DNA from: a virus
DNA: 64,000 bases
Virus record (IMG/VR): IMGVR_UViG_3300042197_001803
Span: 1 to 64,000 of that record
Reading direction: 5' to 3' (one strand)
A program made the position numbers and the translations under genes. Shown piece by piece: positions 50,977 to 58,314 of this stretch. Numbering within the stretch: position 1 is the first letter of the stretch; each line of letters begins with the position of its first letter. The notes beneath the pieces are model-generated. The model saw only the letters and a list, made by a program, of their open reading frames with translations, made no database searches and was not told the DNA's origin.

Positions 50977-51444
50977 TTAATTTTTCAAATTTCTATCCAA
51001 AGTCTTATAAATTGTAGCTATCATATCTAAATCAGACTTGGTAAATGGTTTTTTAACATCGAATAGGTCATTGAAGAAGTTACCTATTGACTTTCTAACC
51101 TTATCGTCAGTTTGATTGTAAAATATGTCTTTAAAGAAAGACTGAAAATATTCGTAGTGGTCACCCTTTTTTAAGAATTTAATATTTTCTTTTTCAAAAT
51201 TCTCAACGGTTTTGTTCCAACACCAATCAAAGTGTTTAACATTATCGTCCTCTGACATTACTATTTTAGTTTCATTAGGTAATGTATTTTCACCCAAATA
51301 GGTATCAACTATAATTATGTTTAATGAATGTGAAAAATCAGAAAACAAATCTAGTTTTTCAGGTATGATATTGTTTACCCTAAACCATATGTCAACATCC
51401 TCAGGATTCAACGGTTTTGTTATATAATTAAAAAAATTCTCCAT
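50977..51444 (-). CDS. Hypothetical protein (155 aa)
   Basis: An acidic soluble protein with aromatic residues (MENFFNYITKPLNPEDVDIW...). Its start codon lies inside a perfect 9-bp hairpin (CTCCATAGA / TCTATGGAG) that may control translation. No family recognised. Confidence 0.6.
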   Translation of the reverse strand: MENFFNYITKPLNPEDVDIWFRVNNIIPEKLDLFSDFSHSLNIIIVDTYLGENTLPNETKIVMSEDDNVKHFDWCWNKTVENFEKENIKFLKKGDHYEYFQSFFKDIFYNQTDDKVRKSIGNFFNDLFDVKKPFTKSDLDMIATIYKTLDRNLKN

Positions 51445-51460
51445 AGATTTGGTCTATGGA
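51434..51460 (-). promoter_or_regulatory. Hairpin enclosing the start codon
   Basis: CTCCATAGA - CCAAA - TCTATGGAG on the coding strand, with the ATG of the 155-aa gene inside the 3' arm. It could block initiation until melted, or act as a weak transcription stop after the 540-aa gene; there is no U tract, so translational control is favoured. Confidence 0.5.
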
Positions 51461-51491
51461 GAAATAATAATTAATAATATAATAATGTAAA

Positions 51492-53114
51492 TTATTGTGT
51501 TTTTTGATTGTAACCCATTAATGATTTCATTCTACCAAATTCCTCATTAATTTTTTGAGCTTTTTTAGGGTCAATAGATTCTAACTTAGTCATAATTTTA
51601 TCACCCTCATCCTCACCTGTCTTATCGTTAACAATAGGTTGTGGTGCTTTATTGTATGCCTTTCTTTTAATCTTAGCTAACAAATTATCTTTTCTAATTT
51701 TATTTCTTTTTTTGTTAACATCAGACTTACCTGTGTTTGCCCACTCAGGATTATTACCTGTTCTTGAAGAACCTTCAATATTGTCTGTTACCCAATCTTC
51801 ATTAGGACTTATTCCGTCATAATCCAAATTCTCTAAACCAGCTGCGGTAAAATTATCAATATAATCTTGAACAGCTCCTGATGGTACATAAGCCTTTTTA
51901 CTCATTTTTGCTAGCTCTCCGTTTCCTTTTGGAAAGAAGTCGGGATTCTCTTTGTATTCACCTTTAGAACCATCTTTAAGATATTCTTTCATTTTTTTAG
52001 CGGTGGCCTTTAAAGCATCACTATTTTCTTTACCATCTTTAGCATGAATTTGTTTATATTTTTCTAAACCTTTAGCAGTTCCTAATTTTATATTAGATTT
52101 CTGTTCTTCCATAATAATTTTTTCAATTAATTTAATCATTTCAGATTCTTTAAGTTTAACTGATTTTTTCTTGTGTTCAGAACCCGCATACCCTTTAATA
52201 TTTTTAGCAAAGTTCGCCATTTTAACCACTGATGGATTATCAGATTTCATAGCTTTATCTATACATTTTTTAGTTACTTCACCTTCTTCAGATGCTAAAC
52301 CATTTCTTTTACACCAAGAACCAAATTTACCTTCAGTTCCTTTCTTCTCAATTTTTTCAGTAGCTTTTTGTATGAATTTTTTACCTTCTCCTAAATTTGA
52401 AGTGTCTTTATATTTTTTACCACCTAACTCAAAAGTACCACCTTTAGGGGTTTGTTTTAATTTAGCGGTAAAAGCATTACCTTCCTCAGTTTCACCTTCT
52501 TCAGAAACCATTTCACCAGCTCTAAATCCTGCAGGTGTTCTGAAATTAGGGTCGTTAATATTCTTACCTTTACTCTTCATACTTCTAAGTTTTTTAAAAT
52601 CAGCACCTGTGATTTTACCTTTTGGTTCTGCAACGTCAATTTTGTGTTGTTTTCCGTGAAGTTCTTCGCTCATTTCTAACTTTTTATGATATCTACAAGC
52701 CTCTTCATTGTATTCTTCAGAATCTTTAGAACAAAATCTGTTAACCCTATCTAATGGGTCACCATCATCATCCGCTGACGTTATTTCTAAATTATCTTCC
52801 ATAGATATTTCTTCTTTATCTTCAGCAACATAATCAAATTCTGTAGATGCGTTTTTTAAATAACCTATTTCTTCTTCATACATTCTGTTAGACCCACACT
52901 GTTCACAAGTTTCACCTTCTTTCATTTCACCACCACATTGTTCACATGTTTCCATTTTTTCGTTAACTTCAGATGACATCATTTCGTCAACTTCTTCATC
53001 GGTTGGGATTTTATTTTTTATCTTGGAAACTAATTTATTGGCTTTTTCCTCCAAAGTTTCATTAATAACCTTATTTATTAAACTATCTATGTAAGTTTGA
53101 TTTAATTTTTTCAT
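51492..53114 (-). CDS. Putative head-associated protein with N-terminal and internal targeting motifs
   Basis: 540 aa. Starts MKKLNQTYIDSLINKVINET (VINE). Residues about 57-76 carry two CxxC pairs (ETCEQCGGEM, ETCEQCGSNR), a zinc ribbon. Near the middle (about residue 325) is KSVKLKESEMIKLIEKIIME, an almost perfect internal copy of the shared peptide, suggesting processing into two products or fusion of two genes. Between them is FGSWCKRNGLASEEGEVTKK. Highly charged, low in aromatics; likely an internal head or core protein. TATTTATA box at 53128-53135. Confidence 0.55.
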   Translation of the reverse strand: MKKLNQTYIDSLINKVINETLEEKANKLVSKIKNKIPTDEEVDEMMSSEVNEKMETCEQCGGEMKEGETCEQCGSNRMYEEEIGYLKNASTEFDYVAEDKEEISMEDNLEITSADDDGDPLDRVNRFCSKDSEEYNEEACRYHKKLEMSEELHGKQHKIDVAEPKGKITGADFKKLRSMKSKGKNINDPNFRTPAGFRAGEMVSEEGETEEGNAFTAKLKQTPKGGTFELGGKKYKDTSNLGEGKKFIQKATEKIEKKGTEGKFGSWCKRNGLASEEGEVTKKCIDKAMKSDNPSVVKMANFAKNIKGYAGSEHKKKSVKLKESEMIKLIEKIIMEEQKSNIKLGTAKGLEKYKQIHAKDGKENSDALKATAKKMKEYLKDGSKGEYKENPDFFPKGNGELAKMSKKAYVPSGAVQDYIDNFTAAGLENLDYDGISPNEDWVTDNIEGSSRTGNNPEWANTGKSDVNKKRNKIRKDNLLAKIKRKAYNKAPQPIVNDKTGEDEGDKIMTKLESIDPKKAQKINEEFGRMKSLMGYNQKTQ

Positions 53115-53127
53115 TTTACTTTTTTAT

Positions 53128-53135
53128 TATAAATA
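53128..53135 (-). promoter_or_regulatory. TATTTATA box
   Basis: TTGATATTTATAATAAAAAAG on the coding strand, 13 nt before the ATG at 53114. Confidence 0.5.
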
Positions 53136-53150
53136 TCAATTATTTTCAGT

Positions 53151-54218
53151 TTATTTTGAGTTTTTGTTTTTTTCATATTCATAAGCTAAAATTGTTTTAA
53201 TCACATTTTCACTTATATTATGTTCTTTACTTACTTTTGATATTACCTTCTTAAGTGTCTCGTTTTCAAAAATATTTAAAGCTTTAATATCACCTTGGTT
53301 ACAATATGGAAATGTCTTACATTTCTTTTTAACCTGAACAAATTTGCCTCCAGGTATTTGTGGTTTTGAAGCCCCTCTAAAATCTTTTTTGTTCATTGAT
53401 TTAGCCCACATTTTAGGTGTTGAATATTGACCAGCAGAGGATGAGCTAGTCGCTTCTTTAGCTTCAATTTTTTGTAATTTATCGTAATACTTTGGGTCTT
53501 CAAATAAATGGTCCATCGCGATTTCTTTAGCCTTACCTCTATCGTCAGTATGTTCCATTTCAACCTTAATACCTTTGTTGAGTTGTTTTTTTAATTCTTT
53601 TTCAACCAACCCAATATCTTTACCTTTTTGTTTGTTTTTATTAACAAGGTCTTCAAAAGTTTTGTTATCCGCTTTACCACCTTTTAGTTTTTCCTCAGAC
53701 ATTTGTTTTTTCTTTCTACCTTGACAATGAGCCCTTTGCGAAAAACCTTTTGGGTTTTTACAATCAATACTTTTTTTATATTTTTCTGACCACTTTTCTT
53801 CTACCTCTTCCGATTCATAAACAAAACCACCTTTAACTTTTTTCTTTGGTTGTTCATCTTTAAACATACTATCAAGTCTTTTAGGTTCAGTGGTAAATAA
53901 AGGTTGACTATATCCACCAGCTGACCCCGCACCTGTAGCCTCGGTTGTTTCTCCATCTTCACCCATAATAGGTTTCATAGATGTTAATTTACCAATAGGT
54001 TTTTTAATTTTCTTTTTACCAGTTAAATCACTTACTTTCATGGTTTTAATAGGTCTTCTAATTATTTGTTCGTTACTTTCGTCTTCATTAGTAGGGACAG
54101 CATTAATGAACTGATTAACCGACATAGCACCTTCGGGTCCTTGGATAACGTTCATATCGCTAGCGGTCTTTCCGATTGCGGTTTTTAAATTTCCTGATAA
54201 GTTTAAGTTTTTAAGCAT
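53151..54218 (-). CDS. Putative head-associated protein, DUF5661-like region
   Basis: 355 aa. Contains KWSEKYKKSIDCKNPKGFSQ followed by RAHCQGRKKK, and EMEHTDDRGKAKEIAMDHLF followed by EDPKYYDKL, segments common in large T4-like phage structural proteins (the latter DUF5661-like). Two related short motifs occur: EATGAGSAGGYSQPLF and EATSSSSAGQYSTPKMW. Starts MLKNLNLSGNLKTAIGKT. A charged, low-complexity, Lys-rich protein consistent with a head or scaffold role. Overlaps the 81-aa gene by 8 nt. Confidence 0.55.
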   Translation of the reverse strand: MLKNLNLSGNLKTAIGKTASDMNVIQGPEGAMSVNQFINAVPTNEDESNEQIIRRPIKTMKVSDLTGKKKIKKPIGKLTSMKPIMGEDGETTEATGAGSAGGYSQPLFTTEPKRLDSMFKDEQPKKKVKGGFVYESEEVEEKWSEKYKKSIDCKNPKGFSQRAHCQGRKKKQMSEEKLKGGKADNKTFEDLVNKNKQKGKDIGLVEKELKKQLNKGIKVEMEHTDDRGKAKEIAMDHLFEDPKYYDKLQKIEAKEATSSSSAGQYSTPKMWAKSMNKKDFRGASKPQIPGGKFVQVKKKCKTFPYCNQGDIKALNIFENETLKKVISKVSKEHNISENVIKTILAYEYEKNKNSK

Positions 54219-54456
54219 TTTTTAATCTAGGTTCCCAATAACTTCTTTGAGTCCACATAAAATTGTAAAACTCTCTGAATATTTTTATGGTGATATCTTT
54301 AACATCACCTTTTAATTTACCTCTTTTAATTTCTTGAGCAACTAAATCAATCATTTTGTCTTCGTGTTGACGCAAAGTACTAGAACCAAGAAAATCTTTA
54401 ATTTCTTTTCTAATCATTGTTTCAATTTCTCTTTTTTCAGTTTGAGTTAGAGCCAT
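54211..54456 (-). CDS. Small helical protein of the structural cluster (81 aa)
   Basis: MALTQTEKREIETMIRKEIK followed by DFLGSSTLRQHEDKMIDLVA and FREFYNFMWTQRSYWEPRLK. Small proteins with this kind of MALTxTE start are found in other large phages. Overlaps its neighbours on both sides (8 and 10 nt), so translation is coupled through the cluster. Precise role unknown. Confidence 0.6.
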   Translation of the reverse strand: MALTQTEKREIETMIRKEIKDFLGSSTLRQHEDKMIDLVAQEIKRGKLKGDVKDITIKIFREFYNFMWTQRSYWEPRLKNA

Positions 54457-54884
54457 ATTCCAATCAATATTGAGGTTGATATTATTCCAATAACCGAACC
54501 TATCTTATAAAAGATACCTTCGGTTTTTCTTCTTTTAATTTCTTTTTTTAAATTATCTGTTAATTCTTTAGAAATCTTTAGTTGTTCGTCTTTTAAAACT
54601 ATAATACATTGATTATTTGTGTCTTTAATAGTCAATAGTTGTATAATACTATCTTTAACTTCTTCTCTACTTTCAATTAGGGATATTTTTTCTTGGTATA
54701 ATTTAACTTCTTCTTCACACCCATCCAACTTTATTAAATCTTTAACAACCTCTTTAGCGGTTTCCTTACTAAGAATAACTTTAGTTGTGTCGGTTAATTT
54801 AACTTTATTTTTTACCGTATCTATTTGTGAAAAACAATTCAAGGTCATTAACGCCAAAATTGTCAACATTACGAATTTTTTCAT
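54447..54884 (-). CDS. Secreted coiled-coil protein with C-terminal TM helix (spanin-like candidate)
   Basis: 145 aa. A signal peptide (MKKFVMLTILALMTLNCFSQ) is followed by a Lys/Glu coiled coil and a C-terminal transmembrane helix (IGSVIGIISTSILIGIWL). It overlaps the upstream TM/coiled-coil gene by 80 nt in another frame, an arrangement that recalls nested spanin genes. An envelope-spanning role at lysis is inferred from architecture and from the endolysin three genes upstream. Confidence 0.45.
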   Translation of the reverse strand: MKKFVMLTILALMTLNCFSQIDTVKNKVKLTDTTKVILSKETAKEVVKDLIKLDGCEEEVKLYQEKISLIESREEVKDSIIQLLTIKDTNNQCIIVLKDEQLKISKELTDNLKKEIKRRKTEGIFYKIGSVIGIISTSILIGIWL

Positions 54885-55146
54885 CAGTATTTCTTTTAAT
54901 TATGTTAATAGTTTTATCAACTTTTTCTATTTTATTTGTTATATTAGATATATCACCATTTAATGTTATTATCTTATTATTAATTTCGGTGTTAATTTTA
55001 CTAATAGAATCCACGTTAGTTTGTAATGATTTTATTTTGTCTTCATACTTTTTAACATCGGTTTTAATAGTATTAACACTAATTAAATTAATAATTAATA
55101 AAATTGCTATAACAGATAATAAAACAAATTCTTTAGTGATTTTCAT
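54805..55146 (-). CDS. Membrane-anchored coiled-coil protein (inner-spanin-like candidate)
   Basis: 113 aa. An N-terminal transmembrane helix (FVLLSVIAILLIINLISV) is followed by a long coiled coil (KIKSLQTNVDSISKINTEIN...). N-in with a periplasmic coiled coil is the form of an i-spanin. The 3' end overlaps the next gene by 80 nt. No sequence match to known spanins can be claimed. Confidence 0.5.
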   Translation of the reverse strand: MKITKEFVLLSVIAILLIINLISVNTIKTDVKKYEDKIKSLQTNVDSISKINTEINNKIITLNGDISNITNKIEKVDKTINIIKRNTDEKIRNVDNFGVNDLELFFTNRYGKK

Positions 55147-55147
55147 A

Positions 55148-55750
55148 TTATTCTACGTCTTTAGTTTTCTTTCTCGATGCTAATATTTTAGCCCATTTAG
55201 ATTTAAATTTTTCGTAATATGTTTTTAGTTTTTCAATCAGTTCCAAAAAATTCTCATCTGTTTTAATCATATCACCATTGATATATATACCATTCTCTTC
55301 TCCAATTGAAAAGAAGAATTCTAAATCAAACTCGATTAATTTACCTGACCACTCAACATTTTGTGGAAACACATTTAAACTATTGAAATCTACTAAATCA
55401 GAAACTTCATTGACAAACTCTTCCATTGTCTCTTGGAAAGCAACTTTTTCATCAGTAGTTAGTTCAACATCTTTTTTGTCTTTACCATTTAACACTAAAA
55501 TACCGCCAGATATTCTATAACCTTGTTTTTTATCTTTACTTGGGTCTGTTTGGTCTTCAATTGTATCTTCAACCGATTTAGTTATATTAATTTTTTTAGT
55601 CACATTGTCGTCAGTCAAATCAACACCTTGTTCAGTTATAATTCCGTATTTACTACGAATTCTTTCATAATCCTCATTAAGATTATTATTACTTAACATC
55701 TCTCTAGATGCTCTTAATAATTGTTTTATTTCATCATGTGTATTCTTCAT
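55148..55750 (-). CDS. Hypothetical protein with YGIITEQ motif (200 aa)
   Basis: Starts MKNTHDEIKQLLRASREMLS (an upstream in-frame TTG is less likely) and contains YERIRSKYGIITEQG at about residues 27-41. This resembles ILKQYGILSEQ in the 397-aa protein at 3063, and both contain [I/L]-x-E. The rest is acidic alpha/beta. It overlaps the endolysin end by 17 nt. Probably virion-associated. Confidence 0.55.
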   Translation of the reverse strand: MKNTHDEIKQLLRASREMLSNNNLNEDYERIRSKYGIITEQGVDLTDDNVTKKINITKSVEDTIEDQTDPSKDKKQGYRISGGILVLNGKDKKDVELTTDEKVAFQETMEEFVNEVSDLVDFNSLNVFPQNVEWSGKLIEFDLEFFFSIGEENGIYINGDMIKTDENFLELIEKLKTYYEKFKSKWAKILASRKKTKDVE

Positions 55751-56339
55751 TTTCAAGTTTCTTTAAAAAGTATTCAAAATTAAATGATGGGTTAATGTCT
55801 GTATACATAATATCATAATTACTTCTACTAACAACACCTTCATATTTTTCAATTCCATTTATTTTAGTATTGTGCCCAATAAATTGTGGTTTTATTGACA
55901 TTTCTGAGAATATTTTCTTACACAATTCAATTGTTTTTTCGGTTTGAATTTCTGTGTAAGGTTCCCAAAAAAAGTAATCTCTCCACTTTTTTTCGTACAC
56001 TTTACCTTTATAAATATCACCAATCCAATTAATGTAATAATCTTTTAGGGGTTCTTTATTTAACCAACCCAAATTTTCTAAAGAAATAATAATACCGTTC
56101 CTGTTTATATTTGGAGAGTCGAATATATTTGAGTGTTCAATGTTGTTTAACAACTGAATTATGTCACCATTTCTGGTAATAATATAATTTGGGATTTTGT
56201 TGTAGTTACCGTTAAATCGGTACGTTAAAGAATTTATATAACTATCGTACTCTCTACCAGTATGAATTAAAATTATCTGATTTTTTTTCTTTTGTTTGCC
56301 ACTTGGACTAAACTTGTTATTTTTTACTATATCTAACAT
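55734..56339 (-). CDS. N-acetylmuramoyl-L-alanine amidase (Amidase_2-type) endolysin
   Basis: 201 aa. KKNQIILIHTGREYDSYINS supplies the first zinc His, IPNYIITRNGDIIQLLNNIE the conserved strand, NRNGIIISLENLGWL the catalytic region, and PQFIGHNTKINGIEKYEG the second zinc His. No signal peptide, so release depends on a holin. It sits between a four-TM protein and two TM/coiled-coil genes, the likely lysis cassette. It should cleave the amide bond between MurNAc and L-Ala of host peptidoglycan. Confidence 0.82.
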   Translation of the reverse strand: MLDIVKNNKFSPSGKQKKKNQIILIHTGREYDSYINSLTYRFNGNYNKIPNYIITRNGDIIQLLNNIEHSNIFDSPNINRNGIIISLENLGWLNKEPLKDYYINWIGDIYKGKVYEKKWRDYFFWEPYTEIQTEKTIELCKKIFSEMSIKPQFIGHNTKINGIEKYEGVVSRSNYDIMYTDINPSFNFEYFLKKLENEEYT

Positions 56340-56360
56340 TAACCATAGTGGTTCAGTAGT

Positions 56361-57146
56361 TTATTTTACATAACTTAATCTCTTAATCCCATCATCTGTA
56401 GTGGTGGTTGTTGTGGTATCGACAGTATGTCCATTTTCATCATACATTTCACCAATTTCATTCACATAATATTTAACAGGTACCTCAACTATTTTTTCAA
56501 CTTCCTTGATGACTTCAATTGGTTTTTCAACTTCTTTAATAACTTCAACAGGAACCTCGACTATTTTTTCAACTTCTTTAATAACTTCAACAGGAACCTC
56601 GACTATTTTTTCAACTTCTTTAATAACTTCAACAGGAACCTCGACTATTTTTTCAACTTCTTTAACTTCAATGTTATTTTCATTATTGTCTTTATATTTT
56701 ATAAAGAAATGTAAAGAAGTTAATGATATGATAGGTAGTAAACCTCCTTCTAAAAATGCCAACCATCTTTTTAATGAAATAATATCACCTACATCTGAAC
56801 CTAAACTTTCCCACACAGGTAATGTTAACTCAACCCAAGCTTTGAATAACTCACCATTAGCGTCTATTTCTTTATAGGAGTAAAAGATATTACCTATCAT
56901 TTGAATAAATGTGACTAATCCAAACATAAACCAAACCCCACCTTTTATTTTATTAGTGGCGGCAACCAAAGCGGTCATAGCCCCAACCTCAATAGCGATA
57001 GATAAGTATATGGCCCAGTTAATTGGGTTTGCGATATCATACCACGAAACTACGTGTGATATTGAAATACCCGCAACGAGAACAATAGGGACTAAAAACA
57101 TAGCCCTATTAGGATTATTTTTTATCCACTCAATAATTCTCTTCAT
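56361..57146 (-). CDS. Four-TM protein with tandem VEVIKE repeats (holin-like candidate)
   Basis: 261 aa. About four transmembrane helices in the first 165 residues (FLVPIVLVAGISISHVVSW, AIYLSIAIEVGAMTALVAAT, GVWFMFGLVTFIQMIGNIFY, GGLLPIISLTSLHFFI). The cytoplasmic tail has repeats EKIVEVPVEVIKEV encoded by three perfect 42-bp copies, a likely coiled coil. It lies directly upstream of the endolysin, so a holin or lysis-regulating role is inferred. The tail is unusual for a holin. TAATG coupling to the 96-aa gene. Confidence 0.5.
   Translation of the reverse strand: MKRIIEWIKNNPNRAMFLVPIVLVAGISISHVVSWYDIANPINWAIYLSIAIEVGAMTALVAATNKIKGGVWFMFGLVTFIQMIGNIFYSYKEIDANGELFKAWVELTLPVWESLGSDVGDIISLKRWLAFLEGGLLPIISLTSLHFFIKYKDNNENNIEVKEVEKIVEVPVEVIKEVEKIVEVPVEVIKEVEKIVEVPVEVIKEVEKPIEVIKEVEKIVEVPVKYYVNEIGEMYDENGHTVDTTTTTTTDDGIKRLSYVK
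56523..56648. repeat. Three perfect 42-bp tandem repeats (coding)
   Basis: Identical units at 56523-56564, 56565-56606 and 56607-56648, with diverged partial copies on both sides. Each encodes 14 residues of the VEVIKE repeat. Perfect identity at DNA level implies recent expansion or ongoing recombination, so copy number may vary between related phages. Confidence 0.95.
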
Positions 57147-57436
57147 TATTTTTGTAGTTCTGAAATTTCTTTATCAATTTCTGTTTGACGATTAACATCT
57201 AACATTTTTCTGTCAGTGGCCTGAATCATCCTTTTTTCGGATTTTAAACCTTCAATTTTAATTTCTCTTCTTAATTGAATCGATAATGAGTCGACACTTT
57301 TATCAACTGATTTAACTTCTTTCGTGATTTTATCTACTCTACCATTGGTTGAGCATGTCTTCAAAAAGATGATTAAAACTAAAATTGTTGTAATTCTAAC
57401 ACCCCATGTGTCAATAAAATTTAAAATATTTTTCAT
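57146..57436 (-). CDS. Membrane-anchored coiled-coil protein (96 aa)
   Basis: N-terminal TM helix (ITTILVLIIFLKTC) followed by a long coiled coil (VDKITKEVKSVDKSVDSLSI...). First gene of the lysis-region operon, coupled by TAATG to the four-TM gene. Topology is like an inner spanin or a membrane-tethered regulator; function unproven. Confidence 0.55.
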   Translation of the reverse strand: MKNILNFIDTWGVRITTILVLIIFLKTCSTNGRVDKITKEVKSVDKSVDSLSIQLRREIKIEGLKSEKRMIQATDRKMLDVNRQTEIDKEISELQK

Positions 57437-57465
57437 AGTTATATTTTTTTATTTAATAAAAGTAA

Positions 57466-57497
57466 AAAACCTTCTACTATAATAAATAGAAGGTTTT
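57466..57497 (-). terminator. Intrinsic terminator
   Basis: AAAACCTTCTA / TAGAAGGTTTT stem with T-rich end on the minus strand, right after the sigma-factor gene. It separates the sigma unit from the lysis region. Confidence 0.8.
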
Positions 57498-57505
57498 CAC
57501 CATTT

Positions 57506-58306
57506 TTACATATAGTCAAATAATATTGAGCTATCGTTTCGTAATTTTCTTAAAGCCTTTTCCTTAATCTGTCTAACCCTTTCTTTGGTTAAATTAAAAT
57601 CACCACCAATATCCTCTAAAGTTCTTGGTGTTCCTGTCAACCCAAAATAGTCCTCAATTATACATTTTTCTCGGTCATCCAAAGAAGATAATAACCTCAT
57701 CAAATTTTGTTTTAATAAATCTGTTGTATTGAATGACGCATCGGGCATTTCCGCGTCAGGGTTTTTAACAACATCAATAAGTGTATCACCATCTTCGTTA
57801 ATTTTCATGTCTAAATCAACAATGGATGGGAGACTTTGATATTTTTTATCCAAGGTACCACCATTACTTTCAACCTCTTTTTTAGCTCTATGCAAATCCT
57901 GAACCACATTTACAGGTAGTCTTATGGTTCTTGCGTTATCATTAAGTGACTGTAATATTGATTGTTTAACCCACCAAACAGCATATGAAATAAATCTAAG
58001 GTTCTTACTCCAATCAAAATTTTGAATCGCCTTCATTAAACCTAAATTACCTTCAGCAACCAAATCAGGAAAATCAAGACCTTGATTTTGATATTGTTTT
58101 GCAACAGTAATAACAAACCTCAAATTACCTTCAAGTAACTCCTTATTAATCTTATCTCTATCCGAATCAGTAAGGTTACCAGAATTAATTAATTTGGCCA
58201 ATTCTCTCTCCCTTTCAGGTGTCATGACCTTAATCTTACGAATGTCCTTTAGGTAGTACTGAATTTCTTCTTGGTTGATAGGAATTGTTGAATTTTTTTC
58301 TTTCAT
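57506..58306 (-). CDS. Phage sigma-70 factor (group 1/2-like)
   Basis: 266 aa. Region 1.2/2: YYLKDIRKIKVMTPEREREL, GNLRFVITVAKQYQNQGLDF, DLVAEGNLGLMKAIQNFDW and RFISYAVWWVKQSILQSLND. Region 4: SSLDDREKCIIEDYFGLTGT, LEDIGGDFNLTKERVRQIKE and KALRKLR. It looks like Bacteroidota RpoD but is shorter and divergent in region 3. Regions 2 and 4 both seem complete, so it should direct host RNA polymerase to phage promoters. It is the best candidate reader of the TATTTAT class. Confidence 0.95.
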   Translation of the reverse strand: MKEKNSTIPINQEEIQYYLKDIRKIKVMTPERERELAKLINSGNLTDSDRDKINKELLEGNLRFVITVAKQYQNQGLDFPDLVAEGNLGLMKAIQNFDWSKNLRFISYAVWWVKQSILQSLNDNARTIRLPVNVVQDLHRAKKEVESNGGTLDKKYQSLPSIVDLDMKINEDGDTLIDVVKNPDAEMPDASFNTTDLLKQNLMRLLSSLDDREKCIIEDYFGLTGTPRTLEDIGGDFNLTKERVRQIKEKALRKLRNDSSILFDYM

Positions 58307-58314
58307 ATATTTAA

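Noticed and set aside
52171-52659. 162-codon plus-strand frame opposite the 540-aa protein
   Set aside because: Antisense shadow: amino-acid pattern (Pro/Leu/Ser/Phe) reflects the complement of Lys/Glu-rich codons, and the gene on the minus strand is clearly real.
1917-53135. Reading the TATAAATA strings on the plus strand as T4-type late promoters
   Set aside because: In that orientation most would fire into the antisense of genes. The reverse orientation (TATTTATA) points into genes at short distance, so the T4 match is taken as coincidental or inverted.
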